A stretch of 5,878 nt of DNA. Source: Candidatus Methylomirabilota bacterium (GTDB taxonomy: Bacteria; Methylomirabilota; Methylomirabilia; Methylomirabilales; Methylomirabilaceae). The stretch lies in assembly GCA_003105305.1 (NCBI GenBank), contig PQAQ01000042.1:1-5878 (forward strand), written 5' to 3'. This document shows positions 1 through 5,878 of this stretch, in pieces. The notes under the pieces were generated by a model. The model did no database searches, was not told where the DNA came from, and saw nothing but the letters and a program-made list of their open reading frames with translations. A program made the position numbers and the translations under genes. Numbering within the stretch: the stretch's first letter is position 1; each line of letters starts with the position of its first letter.

Positions 1-203
1 CAGCTTCCGCCTGGCGCAAGGCTCGTGCCACAGGTGCTCGTCCACGCGAAGAGCCATGAGTCCATTCCGCTTATCGAAATATAGTTGATCGCAAAGGGTG
101 TGGTCCCTCCGTTCGTCACGGTCAACGCCTGCGCAGTACTGGTCGTACCGGCCGCTGTGCTGAATGCCAGGGAGGCAGGCAGCACCGAGAAGGCCGCAGC
201 GGT
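1..203 (-). repeat. ASH/choice-of-anchor D repeat B2 (cut by window edge)
   Basis: Residues 1555-1621 of the oxidase: [28 protein letters not shown], then LAPGGS at the edge. Against 973-1175 I count about 32 mismatches in 203 nt by hand (roughly 84% identity) with no gaps. The frame is still open, so more of this repeat and the protein's true C terminus lie outside the window. Confidence 0.85.
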
Positions 204-3200
204 GCCGGTACCTGTCAACGCAACCGCCTGAGAAACGCCTGGAGCCGCCACATTCACACTGAGCGATGCCGCTCGTGCGCCGGTAGCAGTCGGAGTGAAC
301 GTCACGTTTATCTTACAGTTGGCGCCAGCAGCAAGGCCCGCGCCTCCGATAGGACAGGTGTTCGTCGATCCGAAATCACCGGCATTCGTTCCGGTTATCC
401 CGATACTGTTGATTATCAGCGCGGAACCACCTGTGTTCGTCACGGTCACCGCCTGGGCAGCGCTCGGAACGCCGACAACTGCGTTAAATGCCAGCGAGGC
501 GGGTGACAGCGAGAGGACTGCTGGACCGGCAGCCGTACCTGTCAAGGCCAGCGCCTGGGATACACCCGGAGCCGCCACATTCACATTCAAAGAGGCCGCT
601 CGTGCGCCGGTAGCGGTCGGGGTGAACGTTACGTTTATCTTGCAGTTTGCGCCTGCAGCAAGGCCCGCGCCTCCGATAGGACAGGTGTTCGTCGATCCGA
701 AATCACCCGCATTCGTTCCGGTTATTCCGATACTGTTGATGATCAGCGCCGAACCACCCGTGTTCGTCACGGTCACTGCCTGGGCAGCGCTCGGAACGCC
801 CAGAGGCGAACTGAAGGTCAACGCAGCAGGTAACACCGTAAAGACCACCGGCGCGAGCGCCGTGCCTGTCAGCGTGACAGACTTGGTACCCCCGGGAGTC
901 GCATTCACATTCAACGTAGCGTTCTTTGTACCCGCGCCGACATAAAGCGGAGCGAATTTCACGCTTATCGTACAGCTCCCGCCCGGTGCAAGGCTTGTCC
1001 CGCAGGTGCTCGTCCAGGTGAAGAGCCAGGAGTCCATTCCACTCAAGGAAACATAGTTGATCGCAATAGCTGCAGTCCCTCCGTTCGCCACGGTCACCGC
1101 CTGGGCGGCGCTCGTCGTACCGACCGCGGTACTGAATATCAGGGAAGCAGGCAGCACCGAGAAGGCCGCAGCGGTGCCGGTACCTGTCAGCGCTACCGTC
1201 TGGGAAACACCCGGAGCCGCAACATTCACACTCAAAGAGGCCGCTCGTGCGCCGGTAGCGGTCGGCGTGAACGTCACGTTTATTTTACAGTTGGCACCGG
1301 CAGCAAGGCCCGCGCCTCCGATAGGACAGGTGTTCGTCGATCCGAAATCACCGGCATTCGTTCCGGTTATTCCGATACTGCTGATGATCAGCGCGGCAGT
1401 GCCTGAGTTCGTCAATGTTACGGCCTTCGCCGTGCTCGTCGTGCTCACCTGCTGATTTCCGAATGAAAGTGCAATCGGCGATACACCGGCCAGAGGAGCC
1501 GTCTGGGAGATCGTTACAATATTCGACGGAGACTCCCCTGCCGCATTAAATGCAACAACGCGATAGCGGTATACATTCCCTGCGACGGCAGTACTATCGG
1601 CAAAGCTTGTGGAATTTGCAACAACCGTTGCAATCGGAGCAAGGACTCCTGCACTTCCAAGGCCCCGTTCGATACGGAAGCCGATCTCGTTCGCCGGATT
1701 ACCGATCGTGCTAAGCGGCAAACCCGTCGTGTAATTAAAGGGCGTCCCGTCCGTCCAGTTAAGATTAATAGGGTTCCCGGGATTTGCGGTCGCCCCTAGT
1801 AGTGGGGCGGCTGCGAAAGACCGGGCAGCACTGAACTGCATCGGTCGCATCATGTCGTTTTCCTCGTGACTTAGGATATGGCAGTGATACACATATTCCC
1901 ACTTAAAGTCGAAGAACGCGTTTGTCGTCGGTACTGCAAGAGCACCTCCCGTCAACGGGTCGATTTGCGAAAATCCCATTGAGGAGCCAAGAGGCGCCGC
2001 CGGATTCAGCGGGCGAATGCTGTCAGGCAGCCCAAATGGCTGTTTCGGAGTGACAGGCCTTAGAGCGACGATTGTGTCTTCGAGAGGAGAGACCCTGATG
2101 GTATCTTTCCATCCCAGTTCGTTGGGATCAGGAAGCCTGATAAAGCCGTCCCATCCGACCCGATTGATCACCTGCACATCAAACAGATGAAAGTGAATAG
2201 GATGGGTGTCCACGCCATTGTGATTGATCTTCCATATCTGGGTCGCCCCTTCGGTCAGAAGTTCGGTCGGAGGATCAACATAATTCTGGAGCGCAAAGGT
2301 AGCGATGGCAGCGGTGCCGCCGGGCACCTGCAGTCCGAGTTTTGCGCTCATCCGTCCGTAGTCATCAAATGTCCCGCCCATCTCGTCATGGATAGCTTTC
2401 GGCATCATCGAAACCGTTAGAGGAGCGCTTATCGTCCGGTCCGGATTGACCGTCCTGAAGCTGATTGACGTGTCGGCGATCCTCGAAACTCCCCAATTAG
2501 GCCACGTTGACGGGAAAATGGTCCCGATAGCGGAATTATAAGCCGTCTGTCCTACGATCAGCGGGTCCTGAGACGAAGCAAAGACACCTGGAACGTAGGT
2601 CCCGGTCCCCGGGGTGCCTACAGAATTAAAAGCGTTCTGGAGGTTCGTGAGCGTGGCCGGATTATAGTCGTTGACAGGCGCGGTACCGCCGCTCCCCGTC
2701 ACTACGACCTGCATGATCGTCCTGACGTTCGGTCCATATCCTGGCTGTACCGGAGGCGCTCCCCCCATATCGGTCCGATCCGGCGCGCCGGTGTAATAAT
2801 CATAATGCGGGTCGAGCGCAGGAAATGCCGTCGGTGCGTCGTTGTAAAGGATCAGGGTCTTTCCCGCAAATCGGGAAAAATCGACGATGACATCGGCCCG
2901 TTCTGCGGGACCAAGAAAGAGCGTGCCTCCGCCGTCCGCCTGGGAAAGGACATTCCCGAAATTGAACATCGTGGGATCCATGTTCCATGCAACCGGCTGA
3001 TTAGGGAGAAGAACTGGCCCGGGCAGGAAGCCTCCCTCGGTACCAATCTGGATGAATGCCGGGCCACTTGTCGCCGGATCAGGCACTCCACCCTCCCTGC
3101 CATCTGCAGGCCATCTCGACGGGAAACCCGAAGTCAAAATCGCCGGAACCATCCCTACCTCGGTCGGTGCAGTATAGAGAACCGCGGTAGCCGAGGCTCC

Positions 3201-4865
3201 AGCACCGCTGCCGGCTATCGTGACGGCGGGAACCGAGGTATATCCGCTACCCACCGTATCAAGCGTGATAGCCGTAATAGCCCCTGTTACCGGATCAATC
3301 GTTGCCGTAGCTGTCGCGCCTCTCCCGCCTCCTCCGGTGATGCTGACTGTTGTTGCGTCGGTATAGCCGCTGCCGGGCGTATTCACGGTGATGCTTCTTA
3401 CAATGGAGCTAGCAGCATACAACTGCAGGTTCAGAAACCGGTCATGGGAAGCGTTTAGTATCCGCAGGCGATAGGCCTTCGGAGCAACCGTAAGGGTAGG
3501 ATATGCCATGCCGTTGATCACTGGAGTGTCGAGAAAAGCTTCAGCACCCCATGACACATCGGGCGTGCCCGGAATCTCCGGAGGCTGGCAAAAGCCGGCT
3601 ACCGCCGGATCGCAGGCCGGATCGAAGTAGGGATTCGGCCTCACTCCGGCAGTGACGCACCAGGGTGGAACAGCAGACGGTGAGGAGCCACAGACCGGAG
3701 TCGGCGGCCAGAACCATGGTCCGTACATCCAGCGCCCCATAGCGTTAATCCCGCTGATGTCGTACGGATTCTGGGCCGGCATGTATACATGCGGCCACCA
3801 GAGGTCTCCCTGAACGGGAGTCATGGGGGTTCCCGGAACCCCATTCCACGGCTGGGAACCCCAGGCCCAGGTCGGATCGGTATTCACAATGGTAGCAGGA
3901 TCCACGAAGGTCTTGTCCTGGATGATGAGCGGTATCTGGTCAGAGGGTATGAGCCCCCCGGTGATTAACTGTTGCTCGGCTCCGTCAGTAATCAGGTACC
4001 CGGCCGCTTCTCCGGCATAGACGTTGAGCCGCGTGATACCCCAGGCGTGATCGTGATAAAACATCATCCTGGCGCTTTGCTGATTAGTCCAGTAGAACGT
4101 CTGGGCCCCGGGGCCAGGGTCGGGCATGTCAGGCACGTTCTGCACGCTGGTCCCTCTGGGATACGCGGTAGACTCTCCAGCAGGAGTGATCCATTGATGA
4201 GGGGTGCCATCACTGATCCATGGAGTCCTCCCTCCGTGGAGATGAAGCGTAGCGCGGTTTTGACTGAACATTCCTGTGGTAAGCGGAATGGGCTGAAGGG
4301 TGTCAGGATCGTAATCGATCTGAAATTCCCCTGACCCCATTATCGTCGTATCCACCGGGACAAAGAGCTTCCCTGCGTTTCCGGTCGACAGTTTATTGGT
4401 AAATCTTATACGTACCGGCCTGTCCTTCTGGGCCACGATCAAAGGTCCAAGATAACGGATTGGTGCCGGCGTTATGGTGTTCAGATTGGTAACGGGATCC
4501 GTACCTTGGTTGACCTGCACATATCCCCGAAGCTTCGTTGGAAGCAGGTCCGAGTGCATCGTTTCGCTATATTCCCTCAGCTCGATCTCGTAATAATCGG
4601 AACCCGGATAAGTAATCGTATCCGGAACGGCCAGAGGGATGCACTTTGCCGGGGCAACGCCTCCACCTTTGGGGTCCCACAGAACCGGGAGGGCATCTAC
4701 AAATTTTCTAAGGAGGGGACTGTTGGCCCAATTCGGGGTACTGAAGTAATCGGGCGTGTCACCTGGTCCTATTACTGCAAATGCCATGTCGCCCACACTT
4801 CCACAGATAACGATAATCGCCGCCAGTACAAAGCCCAGCCATCTTCCCCCTGCTTGATTATTCAT
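1..4865 (-). CDS. Giant exported multicopper oxidase with FN3 and ASH repeats (3' end outside window)
   Basis: This is a laccase-type multicopper oxidase that takes electrons from a substrate at a type 1 copper and passes them to O2 at a trinuclear centre. It is partial: 1621 codons are open to the left edge. Start: the ATG at 4865 has GGAGG 9 nt upstream; an in-frame ATG at 4874 abuts that GGAGG and is less likely. Residues 1-30 form a signal peptide (cut after AFA). Copper motifs are HLHGG (H208, H210), YHDHAWG (H271, H273), HPIHFH (H888, H891, H893) and [13 protein letters not shown] (H994, C995, H996, H1000, axial M1005). By family rules all ten His, the Cys and the Met are present. The gap between motifs 2 and 3 (about 615 residues) is roughly twice that of a plain laccase, with a four-Cys segment (392-426) and GSGYT repeats (491-562) inserted. 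FN3 (about 1019-1120) and ASH repeats (1123 onward) follow. There is no CXXCH haem motif. The substrate is unknown; resemblance to Geobacter OmpB-like and Leptothrix MofA-like proteins suggests metal-related chemistry (inference). Confidence 0.96.
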   Translation of the reverse strand, partial: MNNQAGGRWLGFVLAAIIVICGSVGDMAFAVIGPGDTPDYFSTPNWANSPLLRKFVDALPVLWDPKGGGVAPAKCIPLAVPDTITYPGSDYYEIELREYSETMHSDLLPTKLRGYVQVNQGTDPVTNLNTITPAPIRYLGPLIVAQKDRPVRIRFTNKLSTGNAGKLFVPVDTTIMGSGEFQIDYDPDTLQPIPLTTGMFSQNRATLHLHGGRTPWISDGTPHQWITPAGESTAYPRGTSVQNVPDMPDPGPGAQTFYWTNQQSARMMFYHDHAWGITRLNVYAGEAAGYLITDGAEQQLITGGLIPSDQIPLIIQDKTFVDPATIVNTDPTWAWGSQPWNGVPGTPMTPVQGDLWWPHVYMPAQNPYDISGINAMGRWMYGPWFWPPTPVCGSSPSAVPPWCVTAGVRPNPYFDPACDPAVAGFCQPPEIPGTPDVSWGAEAFLDTPVINGMAYPTLTVAPKAYRLRILNASHDRFLNLQLYAASSIVRSITVNTPGSGYTDATTVSITGGGGRGATATATIDPVTGAITAITLDTVGSGYTSVPAVTIAGSGAGASATAVLYTAPTEVGMVPAILTSGFPSRWPADGREGGVPDPATSGPAFIQIGTEGGFLPGPVLLPNQPVAWNMDPTMFNFGNVLSQADGGGTLFLGPAERADVIVDFSRFAGKTLILYNDAPTAFPALDPHYDYYTGAPDRTDMGGAPPVQPGYGPNVRTIMQVVVTGSGGTAPVNDYNPATLTNLQNAFNSVGTPGTGTYVPGVFASSQDPLIVGQTAYNSAIGTIFPSTWPNWGVSRIADTSISFRTVNPDRTISAPLTVSMMPKAIHDEMGGTFDDYGRMSAKLGLQVPGGTAAIATFALQNYVDPPTELLTEGATQIWKINHNGVDTHPIHFHLFDVQVINRVGWDGFIRLPDPNELGWKDTIRVSPLEDTIVALRPVTPKQPFGLPDSIRPLNPAAPLGSSMGFSQIDPLTGGALAVPTTNAFFDFKWEYVYHCHILSHEENDMMRPMQFSAARSFAAAPLLGATANPGNPINLNWTDGTPFNYTTGLPLSTIGNPANEIGFRIERGLGSAGVLAPIATVVANSTSFADSTAVAGNVYRYRVVAFNAAGESPSNIVTISQTAPLAGVSPIALSFGNQQVSTTSTAKAVTLTNSGTAALIISSIGITGTNAGDFGSTNTCPIGGAGLAAGANCKINVTFTPTATGARAASLSVNVAAPGVSQTVALTGTGTAAAFSVLPASLIFSTAVGTTSAAQAVTVANGGTAAIAINYVSLSGMDSWLFTWTSTCGTSLAPGGSCTISVKFAPLYVGAGTKNATLNVNATPGGTKSVTLTGTALAPVVFTVLPAALTFSSPLGVPSAAQAVTVTNTGGSALIINSIGITGTNAGDFGSTNTCPIGGAGLAAGANCKINVTFTPTATGARAASLNVNVAAPGVSQALALTGTAAGPAVLSLSPASLAFNAVVGVPSAAQAVTVTNTGGSALIINSIGITGTNAGDFGSTNTCPIGGAGLAAGANCKINVTFTPTATGARAASLSVNVAAPGVSQAVALTGTGTAAAFSVLPASLAFSTAAGTTSTAQALTVTNGGTTPFAINYISISGMDSWLFAWTSTCGTSLAPGGS
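204..530 (-). repeat. ASH/choice-of-anchor D repeat A3
   Basis: Residues 1446-1554 (109 aa). An A-type repeat that directly follows A2. Its N-terminal strand differs ([19 protein letters not shown]), but from [11 protein letters not shown] onward it is almost the same as A2. Its last bases, and the start of B2 after it, match the A1/B1 junction at an offset of exactly 972 nt. Confidence 0.88.
531..857 (-). repeat. ASH/choice-of-anchor D repeat A2
   Basis: Residues 1337-1445 (109 aa). An A-type repeat with [42 protein letters not shown], the [14 protein letters not shown] pair of Cys, [13 protein letters not shown] and an end at LALTGTA. It aligns with A3 at a constant 327-nt offset and shares with A1 and A3 a perfectly identical 53-nt block, here at 655-707. 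Confidence 0.88.
858..1175 (-). repeat. ASH/choice-of-anchor D repeat B1
   Basis: Residues 1231-1336 (106 aa). This is the same fold family as the A repeats but a distinct version: [48 protein letters not shown] instead of the GTNAGDF segment, [16 protein letters not shown], and an end at VTLTGTA. Its 5' 203 nt (973-1175) aligns without gaps to the partial repeat B2 at 1-203. Confidence 0.88.
1176..1499 (-). repeat. ASH/choice-of-anchor D repeat A1
   Basis: Residues 1123-1230 (108 aa) form a beta-sandwich repeat. Landmarks are [33 protein letters not shown], a [15 protein letters not shown] segment with two Cys, [17 protein letters not shown] and a closing VALTGTG. Its C-terminal two-thirds is nearly identical in DNA to A2 and A3, while its first third (about 1396-1499) has diverged from them. 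The two Cys, 14 residues apart, could form a disulfide outside the cytoplasm. Confidence 0.88.
1506..1811 (-). other. Fibronectin type III-like domain of the oxidase
   Basis: Residues about 1019-1120 follow the last copper motif. They show typical FN3 landmarks: [10 protein letters not shown] with its strand-B Trp, GFRIERG, then [17 protein letters not shown] with the conserved Tyr-x-Tyr-x-Val and Asn-Ala-Ala-Gly-Glu-Ser pattern. The domain links the catalytic body to the repeat array and probably acts as a spacer or binding module outside the cytoplasm. I recall an FN3 domain described in Geobacter OmpB, which fits this family. Confidence 0.8.
3180..3395 (-). repeat. Two GSGYT glycine-rich repeats inserted in the middle cupredoxin domain
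   Basis: Residues about 491-562 of the oxidase hold two copies of a roughly 41-residue unit. GSGYT is at 498-502 and again at 539-543, each followed by a VSIT/VTIA-type strand and a Gly-Ala-Thr-rich tail ([20 protein letters not shown]). Repeats of this style are known in surface proteins and phage tail-like proteins, where they form small beta units. The insert lies between the segment ending [12 protein letters not shown] and the one starting [10 protein letters not shown], which in relatives (from memory) are joined by a short loop. It keeps the reading frame. Confidence 0.75.
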
Positions 4866-5136
4866 TTCTTCCATCCTCCGCACTTCTTTGCCTGTTACCA
4901 TCAGTGTCCGGCACGCCCCGGGTATCTTTATCCATCGCTTTCCCGCGGGCTTCCGCCGCGGCACGCGCCGCTTCCAGACGGGCAGCCGCCGCCTTTATGT
5001 CCGACGGCTTCACCTTTCCCCAGCGTTCTGCCAGCGTATCCTCAACCGGCTGCGCGAGGCACTGCCTTCCTGCCCCAAAAAGCCCAGCCATCCCAAATGT
5101 CAGAATCATTGCCACAGCATATATGAATCTCTTCAT
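4858..5136 (-). CDS. Small exported protein of unknown function, 92 aa
   Basis: I do not recognise a family. The ATG at 5136 is chosen because AAGGGGG lies 7 nt upstream and a signal peptide starts right there: MKRF, a hydrophobic stretch to about residue 23, and a likely cut after CLA (residue 28). A longer frame to 5253 exists but lacks these marks. The mature part (about 64 aa) has an Ala-rich helical run around residues 45-68 ([20 protein letters not shown]) and a very polar, acidic/basic C-terminal tail. It has no His, Cys or Met cluster, so it does not look like a copper chaperone. The last 8 nt overlap the start of the oxidase (ATGAATAA shared), so translation of the two is probably coupled. 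Being exported with the oxidase, it may be an assembly or partner protein (inference). Confidence 0.78.
   Translation of the reverse strand: MKRFIYAVAMILTFGMAGLFGAGRQCLAQPVEDTLAERWGKVKPSDIKAAAARLEAARAAAEARGKAMDKDTRGVPDTDGNRQRSAEDGRNE
4875..4880 (-). promoter_or_regulatory. Ribosome binding site of the oxidase
   Basis: CGGAGG inside the 3' end of the upstream small gene, with GGAGG ending 9 nt before the ATG at 4865. It decides between two in-frame ATGs, because the other one (4874) directly touches GGAGG and leaves no spacer. Confidence 0.75.
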
Positions 5137-5143
5137 TGCGTTA

Positions 5144-5150
5144 CCCCCTT
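5144..5150 (-). promoter_or_regulatory. Ribosome binding site of the 92-aa exported protein
   Basis: AAGGGGG followed by a 7-nt spacer and the ATG at 5136. It overlaps the stop codon of the 48-codon ORF by one base and fixes the start inside a longer open frame. Confidence 0.75.
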
Positions 5151-5296
5151 CAATTGATCCTGATAGCGTTTGTTGGGCCGGCCGCAGAGGCATCAGACCT
5201 CTCTCCGGCGTCTGCGCCATCCTCGTTCCATTGTTTATCCATCTGCTCACCATGCTCTTTCGATTGCAAAGAAACTCCAGATATGTCCATCTTCAT
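5150..5296 (-). CDS. Possible 48-aa hydrophilic protein between regulator and exported genes
   Basis: The ATG at 5296 overlaps the TGA of the upstream regulator as ATGA, with AGGGA 6 nt before it. The frame runs 48 codons to a TGA at 5150-5152, and that TGA overlaps the Shine-Dalgarno of the next gene. The peptide begins MKMDISGVSLQSKEHG and ends AGPTNAIRIN. It is polar, acidic in the middle (DKQWNEDGADAGERSD), and has no signal peptide, membrane segment or Cys. It is not a LuxR-type helix-turn-helix, so it is not a detached regulator end. It might be a real small protein or only a translated bridge that keeps ribosomes moving through the operon. Support comes from start-signal position and gap-free packing alone. 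Confidence 0.5.
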   Translation of the reverse strand: MKMDISGVSLQSKEHGEQMDKQWNEDGADAGERSDASAAGPTNAIRIN

Positions 5297-5727
5297 GGTT
5301 CATCCCTGACCGACGCCTCCGGGGTAAGATGAGACGGGAAAAAGACACCTCCTTCTCTTATCGATCGTATGGCTTCCAGAAGCTCGGTATCTACCTTCTC
5401 TTTCAGCACATAGCCACTGACCCCGGCCGAGATCGCCCGTTGGACATAGGCGGCGTCCTTATGCAGCGTAAGGATCAGTGTGGAGATGTCCGGGTAGCAC
5501 TTCCTGATCTCGCTCGCCGCATCAAATCCGTCCATGTGCGGCATCGAGAGGTCAAGGATAACCATATGGGGTTTCGCCTGCCGCAGAAGCGAGATAAGTT
5601 CACGACCGTCTCCGGCCTCGCCAACAACAACGAGGTCGGATTCTTCTTTGAGAACGTCCTTCAATCCCTTGCGAAACGGAACGTGATCATCAGCCAGCAC
5701 GATGTGATAAACGGTTCTCGACGACAC
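5293..5727 (-). CDS. Stand-alone receiver-domain response regulator (NarL/FixJ-type REC without HTH)
   Basis: This is the phospho-acceptor half of a two-component system. From the GTG at 5727 (G-rich GGGGGA ahead, 8-nt spacing) it is 144 aa; a TTG at 5751 would add 8 residues without a clear benefit. All receiver landmarks are present: acidic pair D13-D14 (VLADDH), phospho-Asp D59 (VILDLSMPHMDG), Thr87 (LILTLHKD) and Lys109 (GYVLKEK). The sequence is of the NarL/FixJ type, whose members usually carry a C-terminal LuxR helix-turn-helix and are about 210 aa. Here the protein stops soon after the last receiver helix (IREGGVFF, then SHLTPEASVRDEP), and no HTH is found downstream in other frames. 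It should act by protein contact, or compete for phosphoryl groups, rather than bind DNA. It leads the operon that ends in the oxidase. The cognate kinase is not in the window. Confidence 0.92.
   Translation of the reverse strand: MSSRTVYHIVLADDHVPFRKGLKDVLKEESDLVVVGEAGDGRELISLLRQAKPHMVILDLSMPHMDGFDAASEIRKCYPDISTLILTLHKDAAYVQRAISAGVSGYVLKEKVDTELLEAIRSIREGGVFFPSHLTPEASVRDEP
5303..5307 (-). promoter_or_regulatory. Likely ribosome binding site of the 48-codon ORF
   Basis: AGGGA within the last codons of the regulator, 6 nt before the ATG at 5296. It supports translation of the short ORF, although purine runs of this length also occur by chance. Confidence 0.5.
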
Positions 5728-5812
5728 TCTGCATTCCCCCGTGTACTGCAAGCTGTTTTCTCTCTTGAATTAAGGTTAGCAGGTCGGCGATCGATACTGA
5801 ATCGGCTGAAAC

Positions 5813-5841
5813 ACCCATTTTTCAATGGGTAGAACTACCCA
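5813..5841. promoter_or_regulatory. Overlapping inverted repeats upstream of the regulator, candidate operator
   Basis: On the plus strand TGGGTAG-AA-CTACCCA (5826-5841) is a perfect palindrome with 7-bp arms. ACCCATT-TTTC-AATGGGT (5813-5830) is a second perfect inverted repeat that shares the middle arm. Three evenly placed half-sites result, about 85-115 nt before the GTG of the regulator. Short inverted half-sites are typical of operators for NarL/LuxR-type or similar dimeric regulators. A terminator is unlikely, since no T-run follows on either strand. I could not find a convincing -35/-10 pair downstream of it. Confidence 0.5.
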
Positions 5842-5878
5842 GGCGGCTGGGATTTCCTCTCTTGCGGAGGATGGGGTC

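Noticed and set aside
295..1455. Long plus-strand open frames with repeated protein sequence (295-945, 1057-1455)
   Set aside because: They are antisense shadows of the minus-strand ASH repeats. Their repetition only mirrors the A and B copies, and they lack start signals and family resemblance.
204..1499. Possible CRISPR or non-coding satellite array
   Set aside because: The repeat units are about 106-109 codons, keep one reading frame and encode a known beta-sandwich pattern. There are no short repeats with unique spacers.
2805..3458. 217-codon plus-strand open frame
   Set aside because: It lies opposite the catalytic part of the oxidase. The product is Arg/Cys-rich with no recognisable domain, while the minus strand carries conserved oxidase sequence in an unbroken frame.
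4803..4805. Lipoprotein signal in the oxidase (Cys21 in VICG)
   Set aside because: The residue before Cys is Ile, not Gly/Ala/Ser, so it is not a good lipobox. An AFA cleavage site for signal peptidase I at residue 30 fits better.
5137..5253. N-terminal extension of the 92-aa protein to 5253
   Set aside because: It would bury the signal peptide and ignore the strong Shine-Dalgarno at 5144-5150. The extension has no conserved features.
5813..5830. Rho-independent terminator before the regulator
   Set aside because: The stem is AT/GC mixed and only 7 bp, and no T-run follows on either strand.
4506..5832. Plus-strand open frames across the operon head (4506-5126, 4888-5157, 4904-5332, 5170-5832)
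   Set aside because: All are antisense to the small exported gene, the receiver gene or the oxidase start. They read across the minus-strand gene borders and show no domain.

Overview
The window shows four genes packed head to tail on the minus strand, read from about 5727 down past position 1. They look like one operon. In order they encode a stand-alone receiver-domain response regulator (5293-5727), a 48-codon ORF that overlaps it by ATGA (5150-5296), a 92-aa exported protein of unknown function (4858-5136), and a very large exported multicopper oxidase (4865 to beyond position 1). The last two overlap by 8 nt. The three downstream starts each have a purine-rich Shine-Dalgarno stretch 6-9 nt upstream, and the regulator's GTG start has a G-rich one. 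Every junction is an overlap or a gap of 13 nt.

The oxidase fills more than 80% of the window. I translated it by hand from 4865 to position 3 (1621 codons) and met no stop. All four copper-binding motifs fall in the same frame. After the signal peptide and three-domain oxidase body come a fibronectin type III-like domain (about 1506-1811) and a tandem array of about 106-109-residue ASH / 'choice-of-anchor D'-type beta-sandwich repeats (positions 1-1499). The array continues off the left edge. Two repeat types, A and B, occur in the order A-B-A-A-B, and their DNA is nearly identical in places, which points to recent internal duplication. A pair of glycine-rich GSGYT repeats is inserted in the middle cupredoxin domain.

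Upstream of the regulator (5728-5878) the only notable structure is a cluster of three alternating GGGTA/TACCC-type half-sites that forms two overlapping inverted repeats. It is a candidate operator.

Organism: the sequence is moderately GC-rich and bacterial, with NarL-type two-component signalling and signal peptides of Gram-negative style. From memory, large exported oxidases of this type are known from metal-cycling bacteria, such as OmpB/OmpC of Geobacter and MofA of Leptothrix. A metal-oxidising or metal-reducing environmental bacterium (Desulfobacterota, Nitrospirota or similar) is therefore my inference, not something the sequence proves. A plausible joint reading is a signal-controlled module that exports a surface or extracellular copper oxidase together with a small partner protein. 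I found no RNA genes, transposons or CRISPR arrays.
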